DNA of 64,000 nucleotides from Rhizoctonia solani (taxonomy: Eukaryota; Basidiomycota; Agaricomycetes; Cantharellales; Ceratobasidiaceae), in the NCBI RefSeq assembly GCF_016906535.1, contig NC_057380.1, positions 1,178,001-1,242,000 on the forward strand, written 5' to 3'. The translations under genes were made by a program, and so were the position numbers. Below are positions 43,876 through 56,062 of the stretch, piece by piece. The notes below the pieces were generated by a model. It did no database searches and was not told where the DNA came from. It saw only the letters and a list, made by a program, of their open reading frames with translations. Every line of letters begins with the position of its first letter. Position 1 is the stretch's first letter.

Positions 43876-44884
43876 TGTCATGACCCATGCCTTTGCTGGC
43901 ATGTCTCCTGACCAAGCCACCTACTAATAGGATATTCCACAGTCTTTAGAAGGCCGCATATACTCACATATATGCAGTCAGAGCTGTCATTACTCTAAGG
44001 GCTCATGACTTAGAGACTGTTGAATGCCAACTGTAAGGTTGGGTACACGCTAGTGGGCAGGCACTTGTGGCTGTACTACTACACTGGCTTATGGAATCTA
44101 ACTAACTAAGGCTATCTACTAACTAAGTAAGTTGCTTAAGGCAATGACCAACTATCTACTGTCAATGCAAAGGGGCCGGAGGCCTGGAGGTGTGGTAGGT
44201 AAGGTAAGGGGTGAGTGTATCTGTTACTACTGAGGGCTGGCTACTTAGCTGGCTGGCTACCTTCTCTAATGAGTAAGAGACAAGGTAAAATCAACTTGGT
44301 GTTCCCAAGCAATTTTCCTGCTGTATATATAGACAAAGGCGCACTATCTACATGGTCTGTGTGCATGAGAAAGGAAGTACATAAAGGAAATAAGAAGCGT
44401 GCTGCGGGCTGTGCAGAAGCGTGGATTTCTTCTAAGCACCCTTGGCACGGCATCTTGGCGGGGCATTTTGGCATAGTAAGACACCAAGATCACGTGATTG
44501 AAAAAGTAAAAATAACAAGTTTGTAAAAAATAGTAAAAATATTAGAAAAATCAGGCAAATCCAATGGTATAAGTAAGGAGGTTGTAACAGAGACTGACAG
44601 TCCACCAGGGTCACATGACCTCCCCCCCTCCAGTCCTTTATCAAATACTTTACTAAACTACTATGGATTTGAGGTGGGGGGGGATGACATAATCTCTTCT
44701 ATAATATATTATTCAGACCTTGCCTGCAGGCTCCTATAACATTGGCCCATGGCTAGGGGGGCAGGGGAGTGCAACATCCCCCAGCAACATATATTATTCA
44801 TATATCACTGTGCATCACATATACTTATATATCTTTGACAGTGGATATATATGGTAATAACCTTTCCAGATATGGGTTATGACA
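43876..44884 (-). repeat. Family B LTR (inverted) interrupted by a family A solo LTR
   Basis: Its ends read TGTCATGACCC at 43876 and GGGTTATGACA at 44884. The right part is the complement of the 38306 LTR. The insertion at 44018-44589 separates the two halves. No clean outer duplication was found. Confidence 0.75.
44018..44589 (-). repeat. Solo LTR, family A, inserted in a family B LTR
   Basis: 572 bp, the complement of the family A type, ending GGTTGTAACA. It is flanked by the perfect duplication GAGAC (44013-44017 and 44590-44594). The host sequence continues on both sides as family B LTR, which gives the order of events. Confidence 0.9.
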
Positions 44885-45344
44885 GCAGCATTGCTGCTGT
44901 TGTTGGTGCTCTCTCTGCTTGAGGGAGCATATTGGCTACCATTGCTTGCAGTATTACATGGGTCTATGCATTGTCTTTTCAGCCACTTGCAATCCTTTGC
45001 TGCTTTGCTTTGCTTTTTCAAATGCATTGAGAAAGACAATCAACAAAAAATGGCATTGGAAGGGGACTAGGTATGTACAAGTGACCAAAACCAAAGTTGG
45101 AACAAGGATCCTGAGGACTGAAAAATTTTTTATTACAGATTCTGGTTCTTCTTGTCAAGGCGCATCAAATGGTCAAATTCCTGCCCTGCCAGCCTTGCTT
45201 GGTCAGCTTGCCCTGAGCCAGGGTCCACCCAAAAAGAGGTGACTTGTGCCACTGTAGTATAGCCTTAGATAGCAATTTGCACTGTTTAGTATGGCCTTAA
45301 GTGCCTGCCCACCAGTGTGTAACCCACCTTACAGTGCGGTTACA
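44885..45344. other. Unassigned sequence ending in a family A LTR fragment
   Basis: About 330 bp with no supported gene (GCTGCT-rich at its start). It is followed by a decayed family A LTR end (about 45235-45350, ACCTTACAGTGCGGTTACAACA). Confidence 0.35.
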
Positions 45345-45995
45345 ACAGCGCTGAATAACCTCTATGCTATTTACAGTGAGTCAATCACTAAAGTAAATTT
45401 GCAGATAAGCTGTTAAAGGCTTGTGTGTATATGTCAATATATAAGAGTAAAGTAGGATAAAAGTGGGATACATCAGAAGTGTCTTGAAAAGGATCTTTTA
45501 TACCCTGAGAAGGCGCACAAACAAGTATATACATTGATATCAAGAGGGGGTACAGGAGGTACAGGTGGCAACTGAAACACTTGAGGGAGTTAATACTTTG
45601 GTACATAGTAAATAACAACAGTCCCTGATATTTGCCCCAAGTGTTACACCCTTACAGTTTATACCACTAGAATCTCCTATTTTTTCTATTATTTTTAGTA
45701 TGTTTTATGGACTCTTAATCTTTCTTTTTCAATCATGTGATCTTGGTGCTTATTATGCCAAGATGCTGTGCTGAGATGCTGCCCCAAGGGCACTTATTGC
45801 AAATCCATGCTTCTGTGCAGCCTGCAGCATGCTTCTCTTTTCACATGTAGTCTTCTTTTTCACACATGCACAGACCACTTGTAGATAGCACCTTTGTTAT
45901 ATATATGGAGGAAAAATTGCTTGGAGACCCCAAGTCAATTTTATCTTGTCTTTCACCACAGACAGGTCCCAGTAGCCAGCTAAGTAGCTGGACCC

Positions 45996-47097
45996 TGTTA
46001 TGGAACAGGATAAAGTAGTAAAGAATGGCAAAGCAAACATGATGTAGCCTTGGAATTAGTGTAGACAGACACATGTAAAGCAGATAGAAATATTCCTGGA
46101 ATCTTTCTGTTATTTCTATTTTTTAATTGTGTAAATACTCAAGGTATTAAGGGAGAAACAGTCCCTTGAATGAAAAGCTTAATAGCTTGAGTCTAACTGA
46201 AAGACTGTTCTTAAGTAAGCACTCTGCTTTCCAGAAGCTGCTAACCCAAGTAGTCAAGAGGAAGGTCTGGGCCTCACTAAGAGCACAGCTTGTTTCAGCC
46301 TTTTCCTAGAGTGTCTTAGTGAGGGGAAGGATATTTTTAGAACTGGAGGCTAACTCTTATAAGGCATAGCTTTGTGAGATAGGCTCTCACTTAACTTTTC
46401 ATCTTTTCATCTTGTCATGTACCTTACCCTACTGTATATAGTAATCACAGGCCTCTAAGGGTATAAATAACCCCTTGAACTGGCCTTTTGAATGCATCAC
46501 ATTTTACCATCCTCTCTCAGCCTAGTGTGAATCTTAAGAACTTCTTCTATTGATCTCTTTAAGTATCATACATAGTAAATTAGCCTAAAGGCTCTTAAGT
46601 TTGGCACATATAGCCTCTAGGATGGCCCCAACCTATACAGGGAACCTAGAATCAGCTCAAGTACAACCCTGCTAAGACTCTCTGGCAGTCTGCTAAAGTA
46701 TTTGGTGCTTCCACAACACCTTTACCTCCTTGTCAGCTGTTGGAGACAGGGAAAAAATTTCCATAATTCTCAATTAAATTGCACTGAGTTCCAGAGACTG
46801 ACATTTAGGTTTTGTACTACTCTGTCTGTACCTTGCATTGCCTGCTGAACAGTAATACACACATTACTAGTTATTGGTAGGGATCACCCTGATACTAACT
46901 ACTCTACTCTTATAGCAAGATAACTAGTTACTTTAAATACTCTGATTACACTAGCATAGACTTCTTGTCTTACTCTTCCTTCTAAGCTTTTACCTTTTAT
47001 AGTTAGATTGTTACCTTATTTGACTTTTCTTCTTTTGGTTACTTTCTTTCCTCTTTAGAGTATTTAGTTTTATTACCTTTTTTCCCTATCTATAACA
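45996..47097 (+). repeat. 1.1-kb LTR-like insertion, family D
   Basis: 1,102 bp starting TGTTATGGAACAGG and ending ATCTATAACA, flanked by the perfect duplication GACCC (45991-45995 and 47098-47102). No coding frame is seen inside. Its termini and 5-bp duplication fit a solo LTR or a non-autonomous LTR element. Confidence 0.75.
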
Positions 47098-47350
47098 GAC
47101 CCTCAGAAGTACTTCTGTTGAGAGTTGTGTAAGTACAGGAGTAAGAAAGAATTACTATATACAAAATGTATATGGGAATAGCTAACTAATATTAGGAATC
47201 AGAATATATGCACAGAATATATGCACAATATAGGCTAGGTTATCAGGAATAACAACTCCTAACAAATAGTCTAGCAACTATCAAGTGCAGGTGGTTGGTT
47301 ATGTATAGTACCTTAGACTAATGTTACTTAAGCCTAAGTGACTAAGGGTA

Positions 47351-48913
47351 CACTGAGCAGCAAAAGTATTGCAGGTCAGGAGAGGTCCAAAGTTTACCTC
47401 CATTGCTGAGCAGCCAATTGATGAATCCCATCCAAATTATACTGACACATGTGGCCATTGTGACACTATGTTTTAGCACAAAATCTCACAAATCTATCAA
47501 GAACTAAGCTCACAGCCCCACTTTTGCTGCAATGCAACCTGCAAAACTTTTGCCAATTGTGTTGAGCATCTTACAGATCTGCACATAACTGATTATGCAG
47601 TTCAGTATAAGTTCTGGTTTTTTGCACACACATTCTCAGTAATATGGGCCATTGCTGGACAGAGTATCAGCTTGTTTCACCCATTAGGGACTGTGTAACA
47701 GAACTGTCTTCTCAGGGCCAGTAAAAGAAACTCAAAATTGCAGTTACATTAAACTCAAGGCACTGTATGGGCTGGAATTGCTATAGGGTATCTCAGGTGA
47801 CTGCTTGTACCTAGTGAGACTGTCTCCAAGACCATCCCATAGCTGGAACTGGCAATATGAGTGATTGCAGTGGGTTAGGCTGTATGAGCTGAAAATTGAA
47901 ATGCCACCCATAAGCTGGAATCCAAGCCAAATGACATAGAACTTCTAGCAGTAGTAGACATAGATCAAGGGGATGCTGAGATCAGTTATCTATGGCAGCA
48001 GTGATGTGTACACAAAGATAGCATGCAGTATACACAGAGATTACAGTGAATGGGGGGGTCTCAAATTGAACATGCTCTAACTCTGTGATTGTCAATCAGG
48101 AAACAGCCAGTTCTCCATCATAAGGTGTGTCTTAGAGACACCTTCTATGATGAGTTTCAACCTTTTCCAATTCACAATCACAGAGTTAGAGCATGTTCAA
48201 TTTGAGACCCACCCATTCACTGTAATCTCTGTGTATACTGCATGCTATCTTTGTGTACACATCACTGCTGCCATAGATAACTGATCTCAGCATCCCCTTG
48301 ATCTATGTCTACTACTGCTAGAAGTTCTATGTCATTTGGCTTGGATTCCAGCTTATGGGTGGCATTTCAATTTTCAGCTCATACAGCCTAACCCACTGCA
48401 ATCACTCATATTGCCAGTTCCAACTATGGGATGGTCTTGGAGACAGTCTCACTAGGTACAAGCAGTCACCTGAGATACCCTATAGCAATTCCAGCCCATA
48501 CAGTGCCTTGAGTTAATGTAACTGCAATTTTGAGTTTCTTTTACTGGCCCTGAGAAGACAGTTCTGTTACACAGTCCCTAATGGGTGAAACAAGCTGATA
48601 CTCTGTCCAGCAATGGCCCATATTACTGAGAATGTGTGTGCAAAAAACCAGAACTTATACTGAACTGCATAATCAGTTATGTGCAGATCTGTAAGATGCT
48701 CAAACAATTGGCAAAAGTTTTGCAGGTTGCATTACAGCAAAAGTGGGGCTGTGAGCTTAGTTCTTGATAGATTTGTGAGATTTTGTGCTAAAACATAGTG
48801 TCACAATAGCCACATGTGTCAGTATAATTTGGATGGGATTCATCAATTGGCTGCTCAGCAATGGAGGTAAACTTTGGACCTCTCCTGACCTGCAATACCT
48901 TTGCTGCTCAGTG
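47351..48913. mobile_element. Foldback/MITE-like palindromic element (1,563 bp)
   Basis: Two arms of about 0.75 kb are inverted copies around a centre near 48130. The ends are CACTGAGCAGCAAAAGTATTGC and its inverse, with TA on both sides (47349-47350 and 48914-48915). There is no transposase. The right end is only four bases from the Tc1 element that follows. Confidence 0.9.
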
Positions 48914-48919
48914 TATGTA

Positions 48920-50523
48920 CAGTGCTGTTCAAAACTGTTCACAGAGATGCTGTTTTCTTCATGAACAAGCCATTATTTCACCACTAGTGGGCGGACCAAT
49001 TTGAAGTTTTACTCAGACAAGCACTATCACCTTCCCTATGTGGTGTATGTCTTTTGGTCTGATTTGGTTGAGAATTGACTGAGTAACAAACAAAATCATC
49101 AGGGTATGTCTGTGAACAGTTTTGAACAATGGGGTCTAGCCCCCCAATGATTTCATGGTGACATCAACCATGATGTCATATGATGTCATTCAATGATGTC
49201 ATACTCTACTGGCAGGTTATTTAACCCCTCCCAATTGCTCTGAGTCTGCCTCAACCCTCTGGTCCTCTGCCTACCATGCCTAAAGGTTTGCCTCCCTCTG
49301 ATGTCCAGTTGTTGATAAGCTCAAAAAAGGCCTTCACTTCTCAGAAGTTCACTCTCAAACTGGTGTCAGTCCTGGAATAATTAGCAGGACAAGGGCAATG
49401 CACTGTCCTGAGCTCCCCAAGCACTCTGGTGGCCACCCTTCTAAGCTCTCACCAAAAATTTGCCATGCCACCCACTTGTTGACTGGCCCTGCCCCCACAA
49501 CCCCATGCCTAGTTGCTCAAGAGCTCTCTAGCACAAATGAGGTTGCTGTCTCAAGCCTTACTGTGCATTGGGCAGTGCAGAAAGCTGGTGTGGTGCTTTT
49601 TGTCAAGCCCAAAAAGCCAGCTATGACAAAGGAACATATCAAGGCACATTATGAATTTGCTATGGCACACCAGCACTGGACAATGGATGACTGGAAGAGG
49701 GTTCAATGGTCAGATAAGACCAAGATCAACAGATTTGGGTCAGATGGGCACTGCTATGCCTATAAAAGGGTTGGCCAGGCACCTCAGCCCCACCAGATCA
49801 TCAAAACCCACAAGCATGGATGAGGCCATATCTGATTTGGGCATGCATGGGGTGGGAAGGCCTGGTTCATGTGCAGGATAGATGGGCTCTCACCAAGGAA
49901 CTCTATGTGGAGATCTTAGAAGATGAATTCAAGCAAACTCTGGAGTACTATGGGTTGGACATGGAGAAGGTCATATTTATGCAAGACAATGCAAGCTCCC
50001 ACAAGGCCCATATTGTACAAGACTGGTTCCAAGAGAGTGGCTTAGAGGTCTTTGAGTAGCCTGCTAACTCCTCAGACCTCAATCCAGTTGAAAACTTTGG
50101 GATCAAATCAAGAGGGAGCTTTGTAGCTATGAAACCCCTGCAAGTGGGATGTTGGAATTATTGGAGAGGGTGCAGGAGATTTGGGACAAAGTTAGTGCCC
50201 AGAAGTGCCAGGATTTGATAGAGAGTATGGCTAGGAGGATTCAGGCTTGGATCAAAGCCAAAGGTGGCCCAACCAAGTATTGATATTTGCTTGACTTGTA
50301 TATCCTGTAGTCCATTGTTCAAACTGTTCACAGAGAGTGTTCCTTTGTTTTGAATGTATCTTCATCAAATCTCATTCAAACTGAATAAGATAAATTGTGT
50401 TAGACAGAGAAGATGCTACCAGATTTGCCAGATGAATTTCAAACTCATCATGTGACAATTGATTGAGTAACAACTGATACAGTACAAAAGCCCCAATTCT
50501 GTGAACAGTTTTGAACAGCACTG
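48920..50523 (+). mobile_element. Tc1/mariner-like transposon (1,604 bp) with complete ends
   Basis: The terminal repeats CAGTGCTGTTCAAAACTGTT (CACAG) and its complement lie at 48920 and 50523, with TA on each side. Inner copies of the same motif occur near 49111-49133 and 50311-50334, so each end is a roughly 213-bp block bounded by inverted motifs. A broken transposase gene lies between. Confidence 0.9.
49398..50282 (+). pseudogene. Tc1-type transposase (frameshift and stop)
   Basis: Coding sequence probably begins near 49276 (MPKGLPPSDVQ). Parts seen: AHQHWTMDDWKRVQWSDKTK (first Asp), YLIWACMGWEGLVHVQDRWA, VIFMQDNASSHKAHIVQDWF (second Asp), then a TAG at 50057-50059 where Tc1 proteins have Trp (FE-stop-PANSSDLNP), and VENF. 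A frameshift near 49815 separates the halves. The stop is a G-to-A change of TGG. Confidence 0.8.
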
Positions 50524-53140
50524 TATACTTAAGGTCTCTGGGATAGTACCTTAGGTAAGTGGGTTACCTGACTAATGTACAGGATTTATAGGATTTGCCT
50601 AATAAGTATAGGACATATAGATGCTTAAGTAAGACTTAAGACTTATGGGGTTTACCTAAAATATATCTAGGATTTATGAGATCTTGTAGATAAAGCTATC
50701 TACAATATAGGGGGTATGGTGGATTGAAACACTATCACTCAATCACAACAATCCTTACAGTATTGTTGCACTATACTCAATGTTGAACTCAACTACTGTG
50801 ACAGTCAAGGGGCACAGGGTTGCAGTAAGTACACTAATAGGTTACCCTGTGTCTGTTGGGACTGGCCTATGGTCTTAGTGTGCCAAATAACCTCCTATGC
50901 TATTTACAGTGAGTCAATCACTAAAGTAAATGCACAGATAAGCTGTTACGGGCTTGTGTGTATATGTCAATATATAAGAGTAAAAGTAGGATGCATTAGA
51001 AGCATCTTCACAGGGTCCTTTTATACCCTGAGAAGGTGCACAAACAAGTATATACATGATTGATACCAAGAGGGGGTACAGGAGGTACAGGAGGTACATG
51101 TGGCAACTGAAACACTTGAGGGAGCCAATACTTTGGTACATAGTAAACAGGCAACAGTTCCTAATATTTGCCCCAAGGCAGTATTTACTTGTGTGGGTCC
51201 TTGGATGTCCCAAGACTAAGTGTTTCATCCTTGGAGTAAACAGTCCCAAAGGTAGGATACTGCTGCATTGGGTACTTACAATAAATGAGGCATAACTCTG
51301 CCAAATGTTGTCTGTTTTGGGAGTTTGACCCAGCATTCTGGAGCGCACAAACAGCAATTTGGCAGTGTGGGATGCCCAGGTAATGGAGAAAAGGCGCATT
51401 TAGTGTGTTGGTGCTTAAATGCTGATTAAGCGCCAGAGCACTTGCCTATGTGACAGGGGGGACCCTTAATATTTCTGTGTGTAGCCACAAGATAGAATCT
51501 TCAATCATAAGTATAACAAACAGGAGAAATATTACTTGTTACTGTTTATGTACTCAGCTGAATTTATATATTTAGATGAGTGAGAAAACAGCATATATGC
51601 TAAAGATATTGCATATTAAGGGTATTCCTGAGGTTCATAGGTTTTGCAAAGGTTGCGATTGGATAGAGGGACCTTGAAAACCTCAGTTCGCATTTTTATC
51701 TTATTTCATTTACTGTAGTATTACTTGTGTAATTAATAAAATAAGTACAGATTATTGAAGAAACGTCATATCCATAACAACTTCACTCACCACACTCCAG
51801 TAGTACCCCCACTCCTCACCAGCTTAAGGCCCCTCACCAGCAATGGTAGATAGTGGATGTCTTCCCATAAGGCCTAAAGCAGTCCTATAGCTAACTCTAA
51901 GCAGTTCTAAACTGCTAATGGTCAGCCTGGCTTGGTGGTGCTGGTTGACATGCAGCTAGCAGAATCCTGATTGGGATGTCATTGCTGGTAAAATTAAATA
52001 CCAAGTTCCCCCCCAGAAGTAGCACAGCCACTTGTCAAACAGCTCCACTGCTGACTCCAGTGGCTCCAACTTTGCCTCAAAACCCCTCAACACTGCAATT
52101 GCTGCAGTCAGGCATTGTCAAGCACAGTGCCAATGTTACTTTGTCTGGGGGTATTTGCCAGCATTTACCCCTGCTGGTGGACAAGGGACAGAAAACAAAC
52201 AGCTGGTTGCAAAGATTGATTGGAGTTGGCAATACTACTGTCTGCATTTGGAAAGCACCACAGTACCCAAAAGGGAAGCCAATGGTCATGGGACTGTGGG
52301 GCTATCAGCCAATCTTTAGCCCACAAAAGAGCAGGATAGCTTAGCTTCAGTGAGATCTAGTGCTGACAGGAAGACATCCATTTAGTTGTTGCCTTAAGCA
52401 ACTTAGTATAGCAGTAGTTAGCCTAGATAGCTGATTGTCAGTGTTTAGTATGGCCATAAGCACCTGCCACTAGCAAGTACCCAACCTTACAGTTGGTGTA
52501 CAACACCAGGGCAATGTTTGCCCCAAGGCAGTATTTACCTATGTGGGTCCTTGGATGTCCCAAGGCTAAGTGTTTCATCCTTGGAGTAAACAGTCCGAAA
52601 GGTATAATACTTTGGAATTGGGTACTTACAGTAAATAGGGCATAACTCTGCCAAATGTTATGCGTTCTGAGTGTTTGAGCTGTCGTGTTGGAGCGCACAA
52701 ACAGGCGCACCTAGGCGCAAGCGATTTGGCAGTGTGGGATGCCTGGGTGATGGAGAAAGGTGCAATTAGTGCATCAGTCCTTAAGCACTGATTAAGCTCC
52801 ACAACACTTGCCTATGCAACAGGGGGGACCCTGAATATTTCTGTGTGTAGCCACAAGATAGAATGTTATATAATAAATACCTCAAACAAAGAAATATTGC
52901 TAGCTACTGTTTATCTACTCAGCTGAATTTATGTACATTAAAATGAGTGAGAAAACAGTACATGTGCAGAAGATATTGCATATTGAGGGTATTCCTGAGG
53001 CTTATAGGTTTTGTAAAAGCTGCAATTGGAAAGAGGGACCTTGAAAACCTTAGTTTGCATCTTATCTCTTTATTACACTAGTATTACTTGTGTAAATAAT
53101 GAAATAAGTACAGATTAATGGAGAAATGCCATATTTGAGA

Positions 53141-53404
53141 CAGGGGATAGGGGCAGTGCAAACAAAAAGTAGCCCCCCCAATCCTCAATCCTCTGCACTC
53201 TCCCACCTCCATAAACCTCCTCCCCACTCACTGCTTCAACATCCCTGCTGAGAATGTGTTATCACACCCAGACCCTTGCAGGAAGGCAAGGGCTGTGCCA
53301 ATGCACCTCTTGAGCTCAAGAAGAAACCCAGTTGCAAGAGAGGTGCAGTGATGTGGACAAGCAGCAAGTACATACACTTGTATTGCAAGATCTTGGTGAT
53401 ATGC
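53141..53404. other. Unassigned sequence
   Basis: About 260 bp with a C-rich stretch and one open minus frame (53410-53228, HHCTSLATGFLLELKRC) without a recognised motif. Confidence 0.25.
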
Positions 53405-53951
53405 TGTCATGACCCAACTGTAATGTTGGTCACATGCTAGTGGCAGGTGCTTAAGGCTGTACTAAACAAGGCAATTGTCTAACTAAGGCTATACTACTGT
53501 ATCTAAGACATGTAAGGCATTGACTAACTAGCTACTGGTGATGGTGAGGGGCCTTAGGCTGGTATGGTGCAGTGTACTACTGGTGCAGTGTGAGTTAGGT
53601 ACTTCTGAAGGACCCAGCTACTTAGCTGGCTACTGGTAACCTGTCTGGTGTGAGAGACAAGGTAAAATTAACTTGGGGTCTCCAAGCAATTTCCCTGCTG
53701 TATATTAACAAAAGAATTGTCTACAGGGTGGTCTGTGCATGTGAGAAAGAAGTAGGAGAAGTGTGCTGCAGGCTGTGCAGAAGTGTGGATTTGCAATAAG
53801 CACCCTTGGCATGGCATCTCAGCACGGCATCATGGCATAGTAAGCACCAAGGTCATGTGATTCAAAAAACAAGGATAAAGAGTCTGTAAAAAATACTAAA
53901 AATATCAGAAAGAAGAGGCAATCCCAGTGGTAAAATTATCAGGGGTGTAAC
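53405..53951 (-). repeat. 3' LTR of the family A Gypsy remnant
   Basis: 547 bp from TGTCATGACCC to GGGGTGTAACA. Its link to pol through a polypurine tract identifies family A solo LTRs as Gypsy LTRs. Its CACGTG site reads CATGTG near 53854. Confidence 0.75.
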
Positions 53952-54242
53952 ATTGCCCCCCCCTTTAAAGGCTCTTGGGGGAGTCACAAGCCTTTTGAGT
54001 CTAGCTTGGTTGAACTGCTTGATCTTGTCCTGGCTATGTTCCAGTAGTTCCTCTGGTTCCCATGAGTTGCCTTCCAGTCTGTATCCCTTCCATTTGATCA
54101 GGTAAAACCATTTTCCCTTCTGTCTTTTTGAATCAATGATTTGCTTGACCTCAAATTCTTCTTCCCCTTCTATTGTTTCAGGAGGGGGTTGATCTGGGAA
54201 AGGTTGGCTTGGAGATTTGTGAGATTTAGACAATAATCTCAC
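53862..54242 (-). pseudogene. Chromodomain of the family A Gypsy remnant
   Basis: FEVKQIIDSKRQKGKWFYLI then KWKGYRLEGNSWEPEE is a chromodomain. The frame ends inside the LTR. The adjoining integrase is in another frame. Confidence 0.8.
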
Positions 54243-54368
54243 ATAGAAAACATTGTGGATCTTAAGGGTTTCTGGGAGTTTCAGATGATAAGTGTGGCTT
54301 GAGATCTTTTCTGAGATTTCAAAAGGGCCCAGGCACTTAGGATCTAGCTTGTTTGAGTTGGATTGGAG

Positions 54369-55136
54369 TTAGATGTTTTTTCTGTCCAGCCAGACTTTTT
54401 TGCCTATTGAGTATCCCAGAATGGTTCCTTTGTTCCCTGCCATTTTTTCCTTAGATAGCCCAAGGGCTGCTTTGGCCTCCTTCTGTTCTTGCAACAGGCA
54501 ATTTGCTATGTTGTCTGCTTCTGGGATGCTTACAGGAATGTTTGAGGGGTTCATGGCTGGTGTTCTGCCAAAGACTAGCTTGAAGGGAGTTTTTTCTGTG
54601 GCAGAGTGTTTGGAATTGTTGTAAGCAAATTCTGACAAGGGGAGCCATTTTGCCCAATTGCTGTGATCTGCCATTACATAGGACCTAAGGTAGAACTCTA
54701 TGAATTGATTTACCTGTTTGGTCTGACCATCTGATTTGGGGTGATAAGCTGAGGAGAACCTTGGTTTGCTTCCCAACCATTTGTATAGGGCCTTGAGGAA
54801 TTTTCCAGTGAAGGTCATCCCTATATCTGATACTGTTTTAATTGGCAATCTGTGAACCTTCCAGATATTGTTGACAAAGATTTCTGCTAATCCTTTCACT
54901 GTGACCTTCTTGGGAGTTGGGATGAAGTGTCCCATTTTGGAAAAGGAGTCAATCACCACAAGTATTGCATTGAATCCTTGTGATTTGGGGAAGCCTGTTA
55001 TAAAGTTGTAGGATATTGTGTGGAACAGATATGGAGGTACTTCTAGGGGTTTTAGGGATATGGTTCCAGAGTAGGCCTTTTGATTTGCCTGGCAGGTTGG
55101 GCAGCATTCCAACCACTCCTTGGCTGATGATTTCAT
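54369..55136 (-). pseudogene. Integrase of the family A Gypsy remnant
   Basis: CPTCQANQK (end of the zinc finger), VVIDSFSKMGHFIPTPKK (Asp), TVSDIGMTF (Asp) and YHPKSDGQTKQVN (the usual Glu of QTEQ is Lys, a GAA/GAG to AAA/AAG-type change). It ends with FKLVFGRTPAMNPSN. The loss of the catalytic Glu would inactivate it. Confidence 0.8.
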
Positions 55137-55277
55137 CCCAGGCCACCAGTAGTTATGGCTTAATAGTTCCAGGGTTCTTTGCTGGCCCAGGTGACCTACA
55201 AGGGGGGAGTCATGGAATTCCCTCAGGAGGTGTTCCTTCAGGGTCTCTGAGGCAGGGACTACTGTTTTCCTGTGGTA

Positions 55278-56062
55278 CTATAACAAATCCTCTTCCCAAT
55301 TGTAATCTCTGTAGGCCCTTCTTATTGACAGGGGGGCATTATCTGCATCTTCTGTGAGGAACCAAACAATAGGTTCTAGTGATGGGTCTTCCCTAAGGGT
55401 CACTTGGATTTCCTCAGTGACTGCCAGTTCTTCCTCTGATGTACCCATATTGGCAAAGATCTCAGGTGGCAATATGATTTCTGGTTCCTGTGCAGCATCA
55501 GCATAGTCTGATCTCTTGGATAGTGAATATGGCTTTCCCAATTGTTTCCCTGGGCAGTTGTGGATCTCAAAATTGAAGTTGCTCAGGAAAATTCACCAAC
55601 AGGTGTGTCTCCAATTGAAGGTTCAAGCCTGCATCCAGTATTCCAGGTTCCTGTGATCTGTAAATACCTGGATAGGCTCATCTGTTGCTTTTAGGAAGAT
55701 ACACCACTCCTCCAATGCCTTGATGATTGCCAGAAGCTCTTTATTGTGGGTGTCATAGTTTGCTTCAGCTCCTGAGAACAATTTGACATATAGACAATGA
55801 GATGTCATTGGTTGTCTCCCCCTTGTTGGCTGAAGATAGTGCCCATAGCAACTCCAGAAGCATCCATTTCCAGTTAGTAAGGCAGATCTGGGTTGGAATG
55901 GATGAGTACCAGGCTTCTTGTGACCAACTTCTTCAGTTCCTGGAATGCTTCCTCCTCTGGTCTCTCCCATAACCTGGGTGTTTCTTTCCTGGTCAGGTTG
56001 TGAAGTGGGTGTGCCACTGAGCTGAAGTTTGGAATGAAGCAGCAGAGGTAGTTCACAAATGT
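55278..56062 (-). pseudogene. Reverse transcriptase/RNase H fragment of the family A Gypsy remnant
   Basis: Pieces in several frames: VNYLCCFIPNFSSVAHPLHN (reverse transcriptase thumb), LKKLVTRSLVLIHSNPDLPY (RNase H start), NYDTHNKELLAIIKALEEW and VFTDHRNLEYW. Many stops and shifts. Upstream sequence is replaced by a family C copy at 56063. Confidence 0.75.

Larger units (their letters stand above)
47116..51779 (+). repeat. Family C LTR-like element with foldback and Tc1 insertions
   Basis: Starts TGTTGAGAGTTGTG and ends CATATCCATAACA, flanked by the perfect duplication ACTTC (47111-47115 and 51780-51784). Without the foldback and Tc1 insertions it is about 1.48 kb and lacks genes. Family A LTR sequence continues on both sides. 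Confidence 0.7.
45642..52505 (+). repeat. Family A LTR carrying nested insertions
   Basis: The LTR starts TGTTACACCC at 45642 and ends GTGTACAACA at 52505. Pieces visible are 45642-45995, 47103-47115 and 51785 onward, separated by the insertions at 45996-47097 and 47116-51779. Another stretch of about 0.5 kb (51906-52400) is not part of the other copies and is unassigned. Confidence 0.6.
45345..53140 (+). repeat. Family C LTR-like copy split by a 6.9-kb nested cluster
   Basis: Sequence 45345-45641 (AATAACCTCTATGCTATTTAC onward) and 52506 to about 53140 together parallel 50885-51779. The interruption is the family A LTR block 45642-52505. The flanks CCAAG and CCAGG differ by one base, consistent with an aged duplication. 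Confidence 0.5.
53405..56062 (-). mobile_element. Gypsy chromovirus remnant, family A (3' LTR and half of pol)
   Basis: Minus-oriented. The 3' LTR is 53405-53951, its 5' end next to the tract CCTTTAAAGGGGGGGGCAA, the polypurine tract. Pol decays leftward to rightward: chromodomain, integrase, RNase H and a piece of reverse transcriptase, then it stops at 56062 where a family C copy begins. The 5' half is missing. Confidence 0.8.
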
